64,000 nucleotides of DNA from CAUZIZ01 sp965219855 (GTDB taxonomy: Bacteria > Acidobacteriota > UBA6911 > RPQK01 > JAJDTT01), in the NCBI GenBank assembly GCA_965219855.1, contig CBDCOR010000015.1:1-64000 (forward strand). The letters run 5' to 3'. This document shows positions 25,482-35,059 of the stretch, one piece after another (the first letter of the stretch is position 1; every line of letters starts with the position of its first letter). Below the pieces are notes generated by a model. That model was given only the letters and a program-made list of their open reading frames with translations, searched no databases and was not told the origin of the DNA. The position numbers and the translations under genes were made by a program.

Positions 25482-27122
25482 TCACCAATACTTGGGAACG
25501 TCTTCTTCTTCCTTGGTGATCATCTCGAGGACGGATGGCCGCCCGCTCTGGGACTCTGCGAGCGCTTTTCTTATGGCTGGTCTTATCTGGTCCGGCGTCT
25601 CCACACGCTCGGCATGGGCACCCAGTCCTTCCGCTACTCGAGCGTAGTTGCCCGTGAACTTGTTGCTTCCCCAATGCTTGGTGGCGTAGGGCATGTGGGC
25701 GTGGTAATGGGTCATGACTCCGTTGTTCAGAATGATGGTCACGGTACCGATCTCGGCTCTCACCGCGGTTTCGATGTCGAGACCGGCCATGCCAAAGGCG
25801 GCATCCCCCATGATGTTGATGACCTGTTTGTCCGGGCTTGCCAGCTTTGCTCCGATGGCTAGTCCAAGGCCATATCCCAACTGCGTTGACTTGCCCCATC
25901 CGAGATATCCTCTGGGAGTCACAGGCTGCCAGAAGGGAACCAGCTGGTCGCGTGGATAGCCGGAGTCGTGAGTCACGATCGAGTTCGCTATGTCGACTTC
26001 CGACGCCAAGTCCCTGAAGACCCGATAGGGGCTGATCGGCACCTCGTCCGAGGCAAGCCTTGGACCCCACTCTGCCATGAAGGCCTTTCGGATCTCCCTG
26101 ATCTCATCAGCCACTCCGCTATTGTCGGGACGCCCTTGGGATCCGATCTGACGTTTCACTTCTTCGATCATCTGGCGCAAGACCAGTTTGGCATCGCCAA
26201 CGGCTCCATAGTCGATGGGATGATCCTTGTTGATATCCTCGGCACAGTTGGTTGACTGGGCCACGGGGATTCCCTTCGGCACTGGCGGATTGAAGGCAAA
26301 ATTGGTCAAACTAGTGCCCACTCCTAGGAAGAAGTCCGTCTTTTCCAAGAAGTGGGCCGCCATCTGGGTGTGGGTGTGGGACCCGGTTCCGAGCGCCAGT
26401 GGATGGTTCTCGGGGAAAGCGCTCTTCCCAGCTAGCGAGGTGAGCACTGGCAGGTTGATCAGTTCCGCCAACTCGACCAGCTCCGCCGTGGCTTCTGCGT
26501 AGAGGACTCCCTGACCGGCGGTGAGGACAGGACAAGATGCCCGAAGGAGCGCGCCCACCAGGTCTGCGATCTGGTTGGGGTCGGCGCCGCTTCGATATTT
26601 CTGAACCGGCTGGTAGTCGAGTGAATCATGTGGATACTCGGTGGTGCCCACGTCATCTGGAATCTCGAGAAGGGCGGGTCCCAGGCGCCCGTGCTTGAGC
26701 TGGGTGAAGGCGTGCCGCATGAGGGCGGGGATCCGCTCGACTTGATTGAGGTGCGCGTTGACTTTGGTGATACCCCCATAGTGGTCCACCGAATCGAAGC
26801 CGGGATGGACTCGGACACGATCCGCCGGCGCACCGCCGGGCAGTAGGATTATGGGAACGGAGTCGGCAAAAGCCTGAGCCACTCCGCCGAACGCGTTCTC
26901 GGCTCCGGGTCCTCTCTGCATCGTGAAAACGCCAATCTTGTTGCCGTTGTGAACTCGGCTATAACCGTCTGCCATGTTGACTCCGGCCCGCTCCTGACGC
27001 GTGATGATGGGGCGGATGCCTTCCATGGCAACCTTATCGATGAGTTTTTGTTCCGGGTAGGCGGTGATCCATTCGACCCCCTCCGCCTTCAATATCTTGG
27101 CGATGACTGTGTTCCCGTTCAT
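25482..27122 (-). CDS. Thiamine-diphosphate-dependent enzyme (acetolactate synthase/decarboxylase family)
   Basis: A 546-residue enzyme of the same superfamily as the one at 6966 but clearly divergent. The catalytic Glu is in ITRQERAGVNMADGYSR, followed by QRGPGAENAFGG. The C-terminal PP domain has GDAAFGMAG...NN rather than the common GDG...NN, still compatible with TPP/Mg binding. The substrate cannot be assigned. It follows the aldolase-like gene after 127 bases that contain a large hairpin, so the two may be only partly co-transcribed. Confidence 0.82.
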   Translation of the reverse strand: MNGNTVIAKILKAEGVEWITAYPEQKLIDKVAMEGIRPIITRQERAGVNMADGYSRVHNGNKIGVFTMQRGPGAENAFGGVAQAFADSVPIILLPGGAPADRVRVHPGFDSVDHYGGITKVNAHLNQVERIPALMRHAFTQLKHGRLGPALLEIPDDVGTTEYPHDSLDYQPVQKYRSGADPNQIADLVGALLRASCPVLTAGQGVLYAEATAELVELAELINLPVLTSLAGKSAFPENHPLALGTGSHTHTQMAAHFLEKTDFFLGVGTSLTNFAFNPPVPKGIPVAQSTNCAEDINKDHPIDYGAVGDAKLVLRQMIEEVKRQIGSQGRPDNSGVADEIREIRKAFMAEWGPRLASDEVPISPYRVFRDLASEVDIANSIVTHDSGYPRDQLVPFWQPVTPRGYLGWGKSTQLGYGLGLAIGAKLASPDKQVINIMGDAAFGMAGLDIETAVRAEIGTVTIILNNGVMTHYHAHMPYATKHWGSNKFTGNYARVAEGLGAHAERVETPDQIRPAIRKALAESQSGRPSVLEMITKEEEDVPKYW

Positions 27123-27197
27123 GCGGACTACCTCCCTGCAAATACCTGATCTGTTCTGGATTGAGTGGAACTACGAAGTTATTCCTGCGCTGAGCTT

Positions 27198-27250
27198 AGT
27201 GCTCCCTTTCATAAAATATATGATTCATAAAATATATGAAAGGGAGCACT
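27198..27250. terminator. Large hairpin after the D-threonine-aldolase-like gene
   Basis: Perfect 15-base arms (AGTGCTCCCTTTCAT at 27198-27212 and its complement at 27236-27250) surround an A/T-rich centre in which TCATAAAATATATGA is nearly repeated. The right arm touches the stop codon of the minus-strand gene at 27250. It could terminate or stabilise that transcript; no U tract follows, so an operator or small insertion is also possible. Confidence 0.5.
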
Positions 27251-28335
27251 TAGCGACTCTTGCCCCGAGCCTTGATCTCCCACTCTCCTACGACTTCCTG
27301 GCCCCGACAAGTCACAAGAGAATCCTGCAGATTGACCGCCACACAGATGTGGTTGGGAATGATTCGAAGCTGCTCGCCGACGTCAAACTTGAGCCCCTCC
27401 GGAAGCTTGAGGAAACCGTGCTCCTCGTTCATTTTCTCGAAGACAATTTCTGGGTGCCCCTTGACCAATCCGTGTCCAGCTTTGGTCCCAGGGGCAAGAA
27501 GATCGGAGGTAAAAGCCTTTGCTCCCCCGTCGATTATGACCTGGCCAGGGACTGCATTGCTGGCCACGGTTACCAGAAGGGTGGCTGCACAATCCGATTC
27601 TCGGCAGGCTTTCCACTCCAGCGTGTTGCGGTCATTGAAGATATAGGTACCGGGTCTTATCTCGGTGAGGTTCTCTATCTCGTGCGAAAACGGGGCCGAG
27701 GGCGTGCTACCCCCACTGACTCGAGGCACCGGTATCTGTTCGCGCTCGAAACAGTCGAGCTGGTACTGAAGATCTCGGTTGAGTTGCTGCAGTGTATGTG
27801 TGTTCCCGTCAAACTCGGGATGAATGTGTCCTGGATAGAACATCAAGCCCCCGAAATGGACGCCTGTAGTTGACTCGATGAGTCTAGCCAGTTTGACCGC
27901 CTCCGGGCCTGGAGCAACTCCGCAACGCCCTGCACCCAGGTCGATCTCCACCAGCACTTCCACCGATTTCCCGTCTGCGGCCTGTGCGACCCAACTCACG
28001 GATTCTGCTGAGTCCAGCGAAACCGCGACCCGAGCCTTTTCCAGAACGGCTCTCAGGCGCTTTGACTTACTGGCACCAAGCAGAGGATAGGCCAGTAGGA
28101 GATCATCGAGACCTGCGTCGCTCATCACTTCTGCCTCACCTAGCTTGGCCACGGTGATGCCGCGGGCTCCCAACTCGACCTGCATTTTTGCAAGCTCTGG
28201 AATCCTGTGGGTCTTGATGTGTGGTCTGAAATCCAGGCCCTGTTGACGAGAGTAATCCGACATCCGCTGCAGGTTGGCCTCCATGATGTCTAGATCAATG
28301 AGAAGTGCGGGGGTTTCCAGTTCGTCGATTCTCAT
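27250..28335 (-). CDS. D-threonine aldolase / D-serine dehydratase-like PLP enzyme
   Basis: A fold-type III (alanine-racemase-like) PLP enzyme of 361 residues. The N-terminus has TPALLIDLDIMEANLQRM and the PLP-binding Lys in RPHIKTHRIPELAKMQ. The C-terminal beta domain carries the metal-binding NHICVAVNL (His and Cys). Members cleave D-threonine-type beta-hydroxy amino acids or dehydrate D-serine; which one applies here is not decidable. The start is 20 bases downstream of purN on the same strand, so it is probably the fourth gene of the purine operon. Confidence 0.85.
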   Translation of the reverse strand: MRIDELETPALLIDLDIMEANLQRMSDYSRQQGLDFRPHIKTHRIPELAKMQVELGARGITVAKLGEAEVMSDAGLDDLLLAYPLLGASKSKRLRAVLEKARVAVSLDSAESVSWVAQAADGKSVEVLVEIDLGAGRCGVAPGPEAVKLARLIESTTGVHFGGLMFYPGHIHPEFDGNTHTLQQLNRDLQYQLDCFEREQIPVPRVSGGSTPSAPFSHEIENLTEIRPGTYIFNDRNTLEWKACRESDCAATLLVTVASNAVPGQVIIDGGAKAFTSDLLAPGTKAGHGLVKGHPEIVFEKMNEEHGFLKLPEGLKFDVGEQLRIIPNHICVAVNLQDSLVTCRGQEVVGEWEIKARGKSR

Positions 28336-28355
28336 CGGATTTTGATCCAGAGGGG

Positions 28356-28964
28356 CTACTCCCCTTCCGGAAGAAGTGCCCTACGGTTCACAATTCGAAC
28401 CTTGTCTTCGCAGACCCACTTGAGAGCCCTTTTATAGATGTCGTGTTCGTAGACCAGAATCCGCGCTGAGAGGCTTTCCTCAGTGTCGTCGTTCAAGATT
28501 GGAACCGGGTGTTGAAGAATGATGAGTCCGTGGTCGACTTCCTCATCCACGAAGTGAACCGTACAGCCGGTAACCTTGGCACCCCAATCCAGGGCCTGCT
28601 TCTGGGCGTTCAGACCAGGGAACGAAGGCAACAAGGAAGGATGAATGTTGAGGATTCGGTTGGGGAACTCACGGACCAGAGTCGGACCCAGAACGCGCAT
28701 GAACCCGGCCAGACAGACTATGTCGGCACCGGCCTTCCTGAGCTCTGGAACCAGCAGCCGATCATAGGATTCACGATCGATTCCCTTGGATGGCAGGTAG
28801 ACCGTCTCGTAACCTCGGTTACGAGCGTGCTCGAGTCCAGGGGCTTCTTTGCGGTTGGAGACAACCAGTGCAATTCGTGCCGGGACTTCTCCCGCCTCAA
28901 CCGCATCCGAGAGGGCGAGAAAGTTGGATCCGCGGCCACTGAGCAGTACGGCGACGTTCTTCAC
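28356..28964 (-). CDS. purN: Phosphoribosylglycinamide formyltransferase
   Basis: Transfers a formyl group from 10-formyl-THF to GAR in purine synthesis. The 202-residue protein shows LLSGRGSNFLAL, the formyl-binding LAGFMRVLGP, the catalytic NIHPSLLPSFPG and the Asp in HFVDEEVDHG. Length is typical. Its ATG overlaps the purM stop by 4 bases, and the downstream gene starts 20 bases after its stop. Confidence 0.95.
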   Translation of the reverse strand: MKNVAVLLSGRGSNFLALSDAVEAGEVPARIALVVSNRKEAPGLEHARNRGYETVYLPSKGIDRESYDRLLVPELRKAGADIVCLAGFMRVLGPTLVREFPNRILNIHPSLLPSFPGLNAQKQALDWGAKVTGCTVHFVDEEVDHGLIILQHPVPILNDDTEESLSARILVYEHDIYKRALKWVCEDKVRIVNRRALLPEGE

Positions 28965-29983
28965 TGGTATTGAACCTCTCCGCTGCCTTTGACGATCTCT
29001 CCAATGGTGTAGTAAGTCTCACCTCTGGACTTCAGATGGTCAACGACGCGATCGTACCTTTCCTTGGCCGTGACCAGAATCATACCTAGGCCCAGGTTGA
29101 AGGTTCGGCGCATCTCCTCCGTCTCGACCCTTCCTCTCTCCTGGATGAAGCGAAACACCGGAAGCACCTCCCAGCTTTCGTCCTGAATCCTCGCACCGAG
29201 CCCGGGAGGCAGCACGCGAGCCAGGTTCTCGGTAATCCCACCGCCAGTGATATGGGCGATGGCATGAAGATCGTCCGCTTGGAGCAGTTCCCTGAGCACG
29301 GAAAGATAGTTCCGATGCGGGGTCAGTAGTTCCTCTCCCACTGTCTTTCCCCATTCCGCCACCGGCGTATCGACGGTGAGTTTCTCCTGCTCGAAGATCA
29401 GCCGTCGTACCAGCGAATAGCCGTTGGTGTGGAGTCCGGAAGAGGGCAAGCCGATCAGCCTGTCTCCTTCGGAGACGTCTCTGGCATCAAGAACCTTGAA
29501 CTCGTCCACCAGCCCTACCATGAAGCCAGCCAAATCATACTCACCTTCCTGGTAGAAGTCGGGCATCTCTGCAGTCTCTCCGCCAAGCAGGACACAGCCT
29601 GCTTCCTTGCAGCCTTCGACCAGTCCCTGCACAATCTGCTCTACGACCGAGGGTTCCAGGGTTCCCGTCGCAATGTAGTCGAGAAAGAAGAGGGGCAGCG
29701 ATCCGTGGGTAAGGATGTCGTTGGAACAATGGGCGACGAGGTCAACTCCAACGGTGTGATGGATGCCAGTGAGGAAGGCGATCTTGAGTTTGGTGCCCAC
29801 TCCGTCAGCGCTGGAAACCAGAATCGGCTTCTGGAAATGGAGCAGGTCGGGACGATACAGTCCGGCAAAGGAACCGAAGTCTCGGACTACGCCAGAATCG
29901 AAGGTTGAGCGAACCAGATCCTGGATCCGCTGTTTGGCCTGGTTTCCCTTATCGATATCGACGCCGGCATCACGATACTTCAT
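28961..29983 (-). CDS. purM: Phosphoribosylformylglycinamidine cyclo-ligase (AIR synthetase)
   Basis: Closes the imidazole ring of AIR using ATP. Landmarks are YRDAGVDIDKGNQ at the start, SSADGVGTKLKIA, GGETAEMPDFY and ITGGGITENLARVLP. The start at 29983 is chosen because MKYRDAGVDID is the family N-terminus; the frame is open 11 codons further, which would extend the overlap with purF. With this start it overlaps the purF 3' end by 14 bases. Confidence 0.95.
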   Translation of the reverse strand: MKYRDAGVDIDKGNQAKQRIQDLVRSTFDSGVVRDFGSFAGLYRPDLLHFQKPILVSSADGVGTKLKIAFLTGIHHTVGVDLVAHCSNDILTHGSLPLFFLDYIATGTLEPSVVEQIVQGLVEGCKEAGCVLLGGETAEMPDFYQEGEYDLAGFMVGLVDEFKVLDARDVSEGDRLIGLPSSGLHTNGYSLVRRLIFEQEKLTVDTPVAEWGKTVGEELLTPHRNYLSVLRELLQADDLHAIAHITGGGITENLARVLPPGLGARIQDESWEVLPVFRFIQERGRVETEEMRRTFNLGLGMILVTAKERYDRVVDHLKSRGETYYTIGEIVKGSGEVQYQ

Positions 29984-31421
29984 CTCGATCACCGACACTC
30001 GGGGTCTCCAGATCAAACAGCTCTTTTTGGACTACCTCTCGACTCACCGTGATGGGATAGTTCTCGTCGAAACAGGCGGAACAGAAATTTCCCTCGGCTG
30101 AAACGGCCGCCTTCATTCCTTTAAGCGAAAGGTAATAGAGGCTGTCGGCGCCGACGAACGCTTCGATCTCTCCCAAAGTCTTATTGGCACCGATGAGCTC
30201 GCCATGAGTCGGGGTATCGATGCCGTAGTAGCAGGGCGAAACCGTTGGCGGCGAACTGATCCTGATGTGGACTTCGCGTGCTCCCGCCGACCGAACCATC
30301 TCGACGATCTTCCGACTGGTAGTGCCTCGCACGATCGAGTCGTCCACCAACACGACTCTCTTCCCATCCAGTAACTCTCTCACCGGATTCAGTTTGATCT
30401 TGACCCCAAAATGGCGAATCGACTGTCTGGGCTCGATAAAGGTCCTCCCCACATAGTGATTGCGAATGAGGCCAACCTGGAAGGGCACGCCCGACTCCTC
30501 TGCAAAACCGAGAGCAGCGGTCACCCCCGAGTCGGGAACAGGAACCACTAGATCTACTTCCGCGGGAGACTCCTGCGCCAATTTCCGACCCATCATGTAG
30601 CGACTGTGGTGGACGCTCCTCTCGAAGACTCGACTGTCGGGCCGGCTGAAGTACACATGTTCGAAGATACAGAAGGCATGTCGAGCGGAAGGAGCCTGGA
30701 AGGTTGGCTGCAGCTGCCCATCTTCGATGCATAGAATCTCCCCTGGAGCTACGTCCCTCAGGTATTCTGCCCCAATGAGATCAAAGGCACAGGTCTCGGA
30801 AGCGACTACATAGGCACCATCGAGTTGGCCCAGGCAAAGCGGGCGAACCCCAAACGGATCGCGGATGGCATAGATTCTTCGGGGTGTTTGGAGCAGCATG
30901 GAGTAAGCACCGCGCACCGCCCCCAACATTTCCACTAGAGCCTGTCCCAGATCCTCCTCGCTGGAATGCGCCAGCAAGTGAAGCATGACTTCGGTGTCGG
31001 TCGTAGACTGGAAGATGGCGCCATCGTCCTCGAGCCTTTGCCGGAGCTGTTGGCTGTTGACGATGTTACCGTTGTGCGCCAGGGCGATCGGACCTCGCCA
31101 GGACTCACTCACGATAGGCTGTGCATTTGCCAGCATGCTCTGGCCGGTAGTGGAGTAGCGAACATGACCGATTGCTGATCCGCCCACCAAGTGGTCCAAC
31201 TGGCCGTCGCTGAAGACCTCGGCAACATAGCCCATCCCCCTTTCCTGGTGCAGCTGGCTCCCATCCGAGGTGACGATCCCGGCCGACTCCTGCCCGCGGT
31301 GCTGGAGCGCGTAGAGACCCAAATAGGTGTGGCGCGCTGCCTCTGAGTGAGAGTGAATACCGAAAACCCCGCACTCGTCGCGAAACTTATCGGGTTGGAT
31401 CGAGAAAGCAGGTGAAATCAA
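29970..31421 (-). CDS. purF: Amidophosphoribosyltransferase
   Basis: The committed step of purine synthesis, moving glutamine nitrogen onto PRPP. The 483-residue protein starts with a short propeptide ending before the nucleophile Cys (DECGVFGIHS). The glutaminase domain has HRGQESAGI and GHVRYSTTGQ. The phosphoribosyltransferase domain has the PRPP loop VVLVDDSIVRGTTS. Cysteines in SPCYYGIDTP and FCSACFDENYP fit the iron-sulphur-cluster form of the enzyme. It is the first gene of the minus-strand purF-purM-purN cluster. Confidence 0.95.
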   Translation of the reverse strand: MISPAFSIQPDKFRDECGVFGIHSHSEAARHTYLGLYALQHRGQESAGIVTSDGSQLHQERGMGYVAEVFSDGQLDHLVGGSAIGHVRYSTTGQSMLANAQPIVSESWRGPIALAHNGNIVNSQQLRQRLEDDGAIFQSTTDTEVMLHLLAHSSEEDLGQALVEMLGAVRGAYSMLLQTPRRIYAIRDPFGVRPLCLGQLDGAYVVASETCAFDLIGAEYLRDVAPGEILCIEDGQLQPTFQAPSARHAFCIFEHVYFSRPDSRVFERSVHHSRYMMGRKLAQESPAEVDLVVPVPDSGVTAALGFAEESGVPFQVGLIRNHYVGRTFIEPRQSIRHFGVKIKLNPVRELLDGKRVVLVDDSIVRGTTSRKIVEMVRSAGAREVHIRISSPPTVSPCYYGIDTPTHGELIGANKTLGEIEAFVGADSLYYLSLKGMKAAVSAEGNFCSACFDENYPITVSREVVQKELFDLETPSVGDRDEVS

Positions 31422-31693
31422 GGAGAGACAACCTCGTTCTTCAGCCCGGGTTCAGAGTTGAGTCTGGCAGTATAGCTGGGATATGACATCGAGGTGAAGT
31501 CTTATCTGTGGGGGCGACCAGACCTGGCCCAGATAGAGAATCTTCTCTCGTCAACACCAGAGTCACTCCCACCGGACATTATAGCATCGGGAACTGTCCT
31601 CGAAAGGCTGATTGCGGTCTCGCAGCCCATCGAATATGCTTCATGCCGCCGGGGGTAAATGAAAGAGGCCTACAGGAACTATCACGGCGTGGG

Positions 31694-32393
31694 ATGAGCT
31701 ACAAAGGGAAGCGAATTCTAGCGATCGTGCCGGCAAGAGGTGGGGTTCAGAGAATCCCACGAAAGAACCTGGCTCCTCTCAAGGGGAAACCTCTCATTTA
31801 CTATTCGCTTCGGAATGGCCAGCAATACCCCTACGTCACCACCACGGTTGTCTCGACCGAGGATAGCGAGATTGCAAGGGTCGCGGAAGAGTTGGGGAGC
31901 CTTGTGATTCCGAGGCCGGCCCGGCTCTCTCAGCCTGAGACCAAAACCGAACCGGTGTTGGCTTACACTGTCAGCGTGTTGAAGCAACAGGGGAAAGAGT
32001 ACGATGCGGTCCTGCTGCTGGCAGCCTACGACGCCATTCAGAAAGACTGGTACCCTTTCAGAGGCGATCGAACTCTTTTTCGAGAAGGATGCTGACTCTG
32101 TTGTCACTGTTTCTCCCGTCCCAGCCAAGTTCAACCCCTACAAGGGAGGCACGATCGAGAACGGCCTGTTGAAGCCCTTTTCGTCCCAAACCGGGATGAT
32201 TAGAAGGGACCAGGACACACCGACTCTCTACATGAGGAACGGTCAGGTTTACCTGACCAGGACCAGCCTGATTGAAAAGGGTCGGCTCTTCGGAGAGAGA
32301 TGCGTACCCTACGTTCTGGACGACGAATTCATCGTCAATATAGACGACCATTCAGATTTGGCGCTAGCTGAGTATTTAGTTGACAAGGACTGA
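31694..32393 (+). pseudogene. NeuA-like CMP/nucleotide-sugar cytidylyltransferase, frameshifted and clipped by an IS21 element
   Basis: Acylneuraminate-type cytidylyltransferases activate nonulosonic acids as CMP sugars for surface glycans. Starting at MSYKGKRILAIVPARGG, the first half is intact to VLLL (32011-32020). One surplus base then moves the reading to the next frame (QPTTPFRKTGTLSEAIELF ... VSPVPAKFNPY). The end ...LAEYLVDKD reaches its stop through the TGA of the IS21 left end at 32391. Beyond the IS, the duplicated target continues AAGGAC TTC TTG CAG CTT GAG GAA TAG, so the native C-terminus was ...VDKDFLQLEE. Both lesions together make it a likely pseudogene. Confidence 0.85.
32385..32390. 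repeat. Target duplication AAGGAC, left copy
   Basis: AAGGAC directly precedes the IS21 left end and is repeated at 35060-35065 directly after the right end. Confidence 0.85.
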
Positions 32394-32746
32394 TCAACGA
32401 CAAATGGAATTCCCGCAGCGACAATTGGAAATCCCCACACGAGGGATAAAAAAAAGAGCTGTAGCCGTCCTCTGAGACGACTCTTTTCGGGGTCCTCCTT
32501 TCTGTAAAAAAGAGAGATTGTTTTTAGAATGCGAGGGGGATGGAGTGAGGGCGTAGCCCGAACGGAGCTCCCCCTCGCTCGCGCCGGCGTCGAGGGGAGT
32601 GGACCAGATCCACGAGGCTCCTGAGCGGCCTCTGTAGGGCGCTGTACGACCTCTCCCCTTAGCGGGCACTCGTCTATCGTCCCCACCAAGCACTTCCCAG
32701 GGGCCAATCAGCCGATTTGCCCGGATTTGAACTCCTCGCGGTTTCC

Positions 32747-33511
32747 TCATTTCGTGGTTTCCTGCTGTTTCTTCTTGGCGCTCTCCATTCGGTAGCTCGA
32801 GACGTTGAGTTCCAGAATCACGCTGTGGTGCACCACCCGATCAATCGCCGCCACCGTCGTCATGGGGTCCTTGAAGATCCTCTCCCAGTCCGAGAAGATC
32901 AGGTTGCTGGTCAGCAAGATGCTGCGGCGTTCGTAGCGATGGGCCAGCAGTGTGAAAAGAACCTCCATTTCCTCCCGACTTTGCTGAACGTAGCCGATGT
33001 CATCGACTATGAGAGCCTCGAAGCGATCCAGTTTCTTGAGCTCCTTCTCCAGAGTCAGATCGATTTTGGCCCGCAGCAATCGCTGTACCAGCAGGGCGCA
33101 GGTAGAGAATAGAACCCGGCGCCCCAGCAGAATCAACTCCTGCCCCAGAGCACAGACTAGATGCGTCTTGCCGCTTCCAGGGTTGCCGAAAGCCAAGACG
33201 TTCTCGGCGCGATCCAAAAACGTACCTTCCAGCAGCGCCGTCAGTTGTCGATCCACGCTTTGGGGCAAGCGCGAGCGGTCCAACGCCGTCAGCGTTTTCT
33301 CCCAGGGAAGCTTCGAGATTCGGCGCAGGCGCTGGATTTTGCGCTCGTGCCGCTCCGCCACTTCGATCTCAGATAACGACAAGAGAAACCGGGGATAGGA
33401 CAGACTTTCCTGGGTAGCCAGTGCCGCCTGGGCGGCGGAGTGCTCCCGAAAGGCTGGTAGATGCAGCTGGACAAGGCACTCGCGAAGCCGGGTCAAGTTG
33501 CCTCCACTCAT
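32747..33511 (-). CDS. istB: IS21-family ATPase/helper protein IstB
   Basis: The ATPase partner of the adjacent IstA. Walker A is GNPGSGKTHL, Walker B ALIVDDIGY, and the sensor region is ILLTSNLIFSDW. The ATG at 33511 (MSGGNLTRLREC) is chosen because it overlaps the istA stop as ATGA; the frame is open further upstream but inside istA. The 254-residue length is normal. It differs strongly from the IstB proteins at 1012 and 46257, so three IS21 lineages are present. Confidence 0.93.
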   Translation of the reverse strand: MSGGNLTRLRECLVQLHLPAFREHSAAQAALATQESLSYPRFLLSLSEIEVAERHERKIQRLRRISKLPWEKTLTALDRSRLPQSVDRQLTALLEGTFLDRAENVLAFGNPGSGKTHLVCALGQELILLGRRVLFSTCALLVQRLLRAKIDLTLEKELKKLDRFEALIVDDIGYVQQSREEMEVLFTLLAHRYERRSILLTSNLIFSDWERIFKDPMTTVAAIDRVVHHSVILELNVSSYRMESAKKKQQETTK

Positions 33512-34980
33512 GATCTCACCTCCCGGCTCTCCAGCAGCGTGTCGTAGACGCCCACGTCCATCTTCTCCACCGCCACTTCCCAGGGCTCCACCACCGGATC
33601 GACGAGGCATTCTCGTAGTGCTTCGAAACGGATTCTTTGTCCCCTCTCAATCAGCCCCTGAAGTGCCTCTCGCACTCGCTGCTCACCTTCCTGGGCAGCC
33701 AACTCGAGGATCTTCAGATACTGGCGATCCGCCGTGGCTGGACAATCTTGGCGCAGCTCGTCGTAGGCGACTCGAAACAAGATCCCCGGAAACAGATCCT
33801 CGCGCCAGCGATAGCGAGTGAACGCCCCCGGCTTGCGCACCAGGGAATGGATCACCTGCCGGTAGTCAATGCGATGCTTGCCTTCTCCTCGCAAGCGAGG
33901 CATGCGTGCCTGTGGCTGACCCCCGTAGTAGACCTCCACCTGATCCGCCCACACCCTCACCTGCACCCGCTCGCCGATCAACCGGCTGTCCACCGAATAG
34001 GTGTTGTGGCGAACCCGGATCGTACTGCTGGGGGAGACTCTCACCCACTGCCGGGTGAAGTCATCCAGACGGCGTGCCGGCAACGGGCGCATCACGGCCA
34101 GCTCTTCTCCCAGGCGCTTTTGCCGGGTCGCATTGCGCCGGTCCACAATCACCGCTACAAAACCCTCGTACTCTTCCCGGCTGGAAAAATCACGGCTACA
34201 CCGCAGCAGCAGTTCCTGCTCGATGGCCCGTTTCAAGCGGTGATGGGCCTGTTCCACATCCCCGTTCTCGTGAGCCTTTCCTGCCTGGGTGCGACTCGAG
34301 CGCATCCCGAAGTGTCTCAGCAACCCTTGATAGCGCTCGGTGAACTCTTCCCGTTTCAGGTTGTTGACGGCCGCCGAAAGCCGGTCTGTTCGGTGTTCCT
34401 CGGGCAGCGCCCCCAACTCCCACAACGCGCTCTGAAGCCCCAGGCTGAGGCTCTCAAAGGACTCACTGAAACACAGCGTGGTCGCTTCCCAGTTCGAGTA
34501 GGCCAAAACAAAGTGGTACAGCAGATGGGGAAACGGCTGGCCCTGGATCGTCACTCCCAGACGCCCCATAAACGTAAAGTCCGATTGAGCTTGATGTCCC
34601 GGCCGATACTTCTGCGGGAACATCACCTCCTTCGCTTCTCCGTGTTGTGCCTTCCACTGCTTGATCCTGCGCTGCAGCGTCCTCAACTGACCTTGCTGGA
34701 AGGCCCCTTCCTGCTGGCGGCACAAATACTCGAACACCGCTGTCGCTTCCACCGTCGGAGATCGCTTCAGGATCTCTTCCACCTCTGGCCACACCGACTC
34801 GAACGGATCCGATCGAGTTCGCCAATATCGCTCCGGCTGACTCTGGCTCGGCAGCTTTCCCGACTTCAGGTACTTCCGAGCCGTCTTTCGCGACAGCCCC
34901 GCTTTGGCCGCCGCCATCGTTAGCGTCTTCTCGTTCTTTTGCAACTTTACTAACCTCCGCACTTGCTGATCCTTAACCAT
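33508..34980 (-). CDS. istA: IS21-family transposase IstA
   Basis: A 490-residue transposase starting at ATG 34980 (MVKDQQVRRLVKL). It has an N-terminal helix-turn-helix (KTLTMAAAKAGLSRKTARKY), then the rve core with Asp in QAQSDFTFMG, Asp in EEHRTDRLSAAV and Glu in HENGDVEQAHH, and a basic C-terminal domain. The frame is open another 71 codons upstream, but that stretch crosses the IS end and the R1 repeat and is not part of the gene. It overlaps istB by four bases. Confidence 0.93.
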   Translation of the reverse strand: MVKDQQVRRLVKLQKNEKTLTMAAAKAGLSRKTARKYLKSGKLPSQSQPERYWRTRSDPFESVWPEVEEILKRSPTVEATAVFEYLCRQQEGAFQQGQLRTLQRRIKQWKAQHGEAKEVMFPQKYRPGHQAQSDFTFMGRLGVTIQGQPFPHLLYHFVLAYSNWEATTLCFSESFESLSLGLQSALWELGALPEEHRTDRLSAAVNNLKREEFTERYQGLLRHFGMRSSRTQAGKAHENGDVEQAHHRLKRAIEQELLLRCSRDFSSREEYEGFVAVIVDRRNATRQKRLGEELAVMRPLPARRLDDFTRQWVRVSPSSTIRVRHNTYSVDSRLIGERVQVRVWADQVEVYYGGQPQARMPRLRGEGKHRIDYRQVIHSLVRKPGAFTRYRWREDLFPGILFRVAYDELRQDCPATADRQYLKILELAAQEGEQRVREALQGLIERGQRIRFEALRECLVDPVVEPWEVAVEKMDVGVYDTLLESREVRS

Positions 34981-35059
34981 GCCCTCATGGTCAGGATCAG
35001 CCCTGAAAAAGTGGGGAATTCTATTTGTCGTCGTGGGAAATTCTAACTGTCGCCAATCA

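Larger units (their letters stand above)
32391..35059 (-). mobile_element. Complete IS21-family element with 6-base target duplication
   Basis: Left end TGATCAACGACAAATGG... and right end, read inward on the minus strand, TGATTGGCGACAGTTAG..., share TGAT and two spaced CGACAA/GGAATTCCC-like blocks, as expected of IS21 multiple terminal repeats. It is flanked by AAGGAC on both sides. The interior encodes istA and istB, both uninterrupted, so this 2669-base element may be active. Confidence 0.92.

Noticed and set aside
33637..34923. 428-codon open frame on the plus strand
   Set aside because: Antisense of an intact istA gene with clear catalytic motifs on the minus strand.
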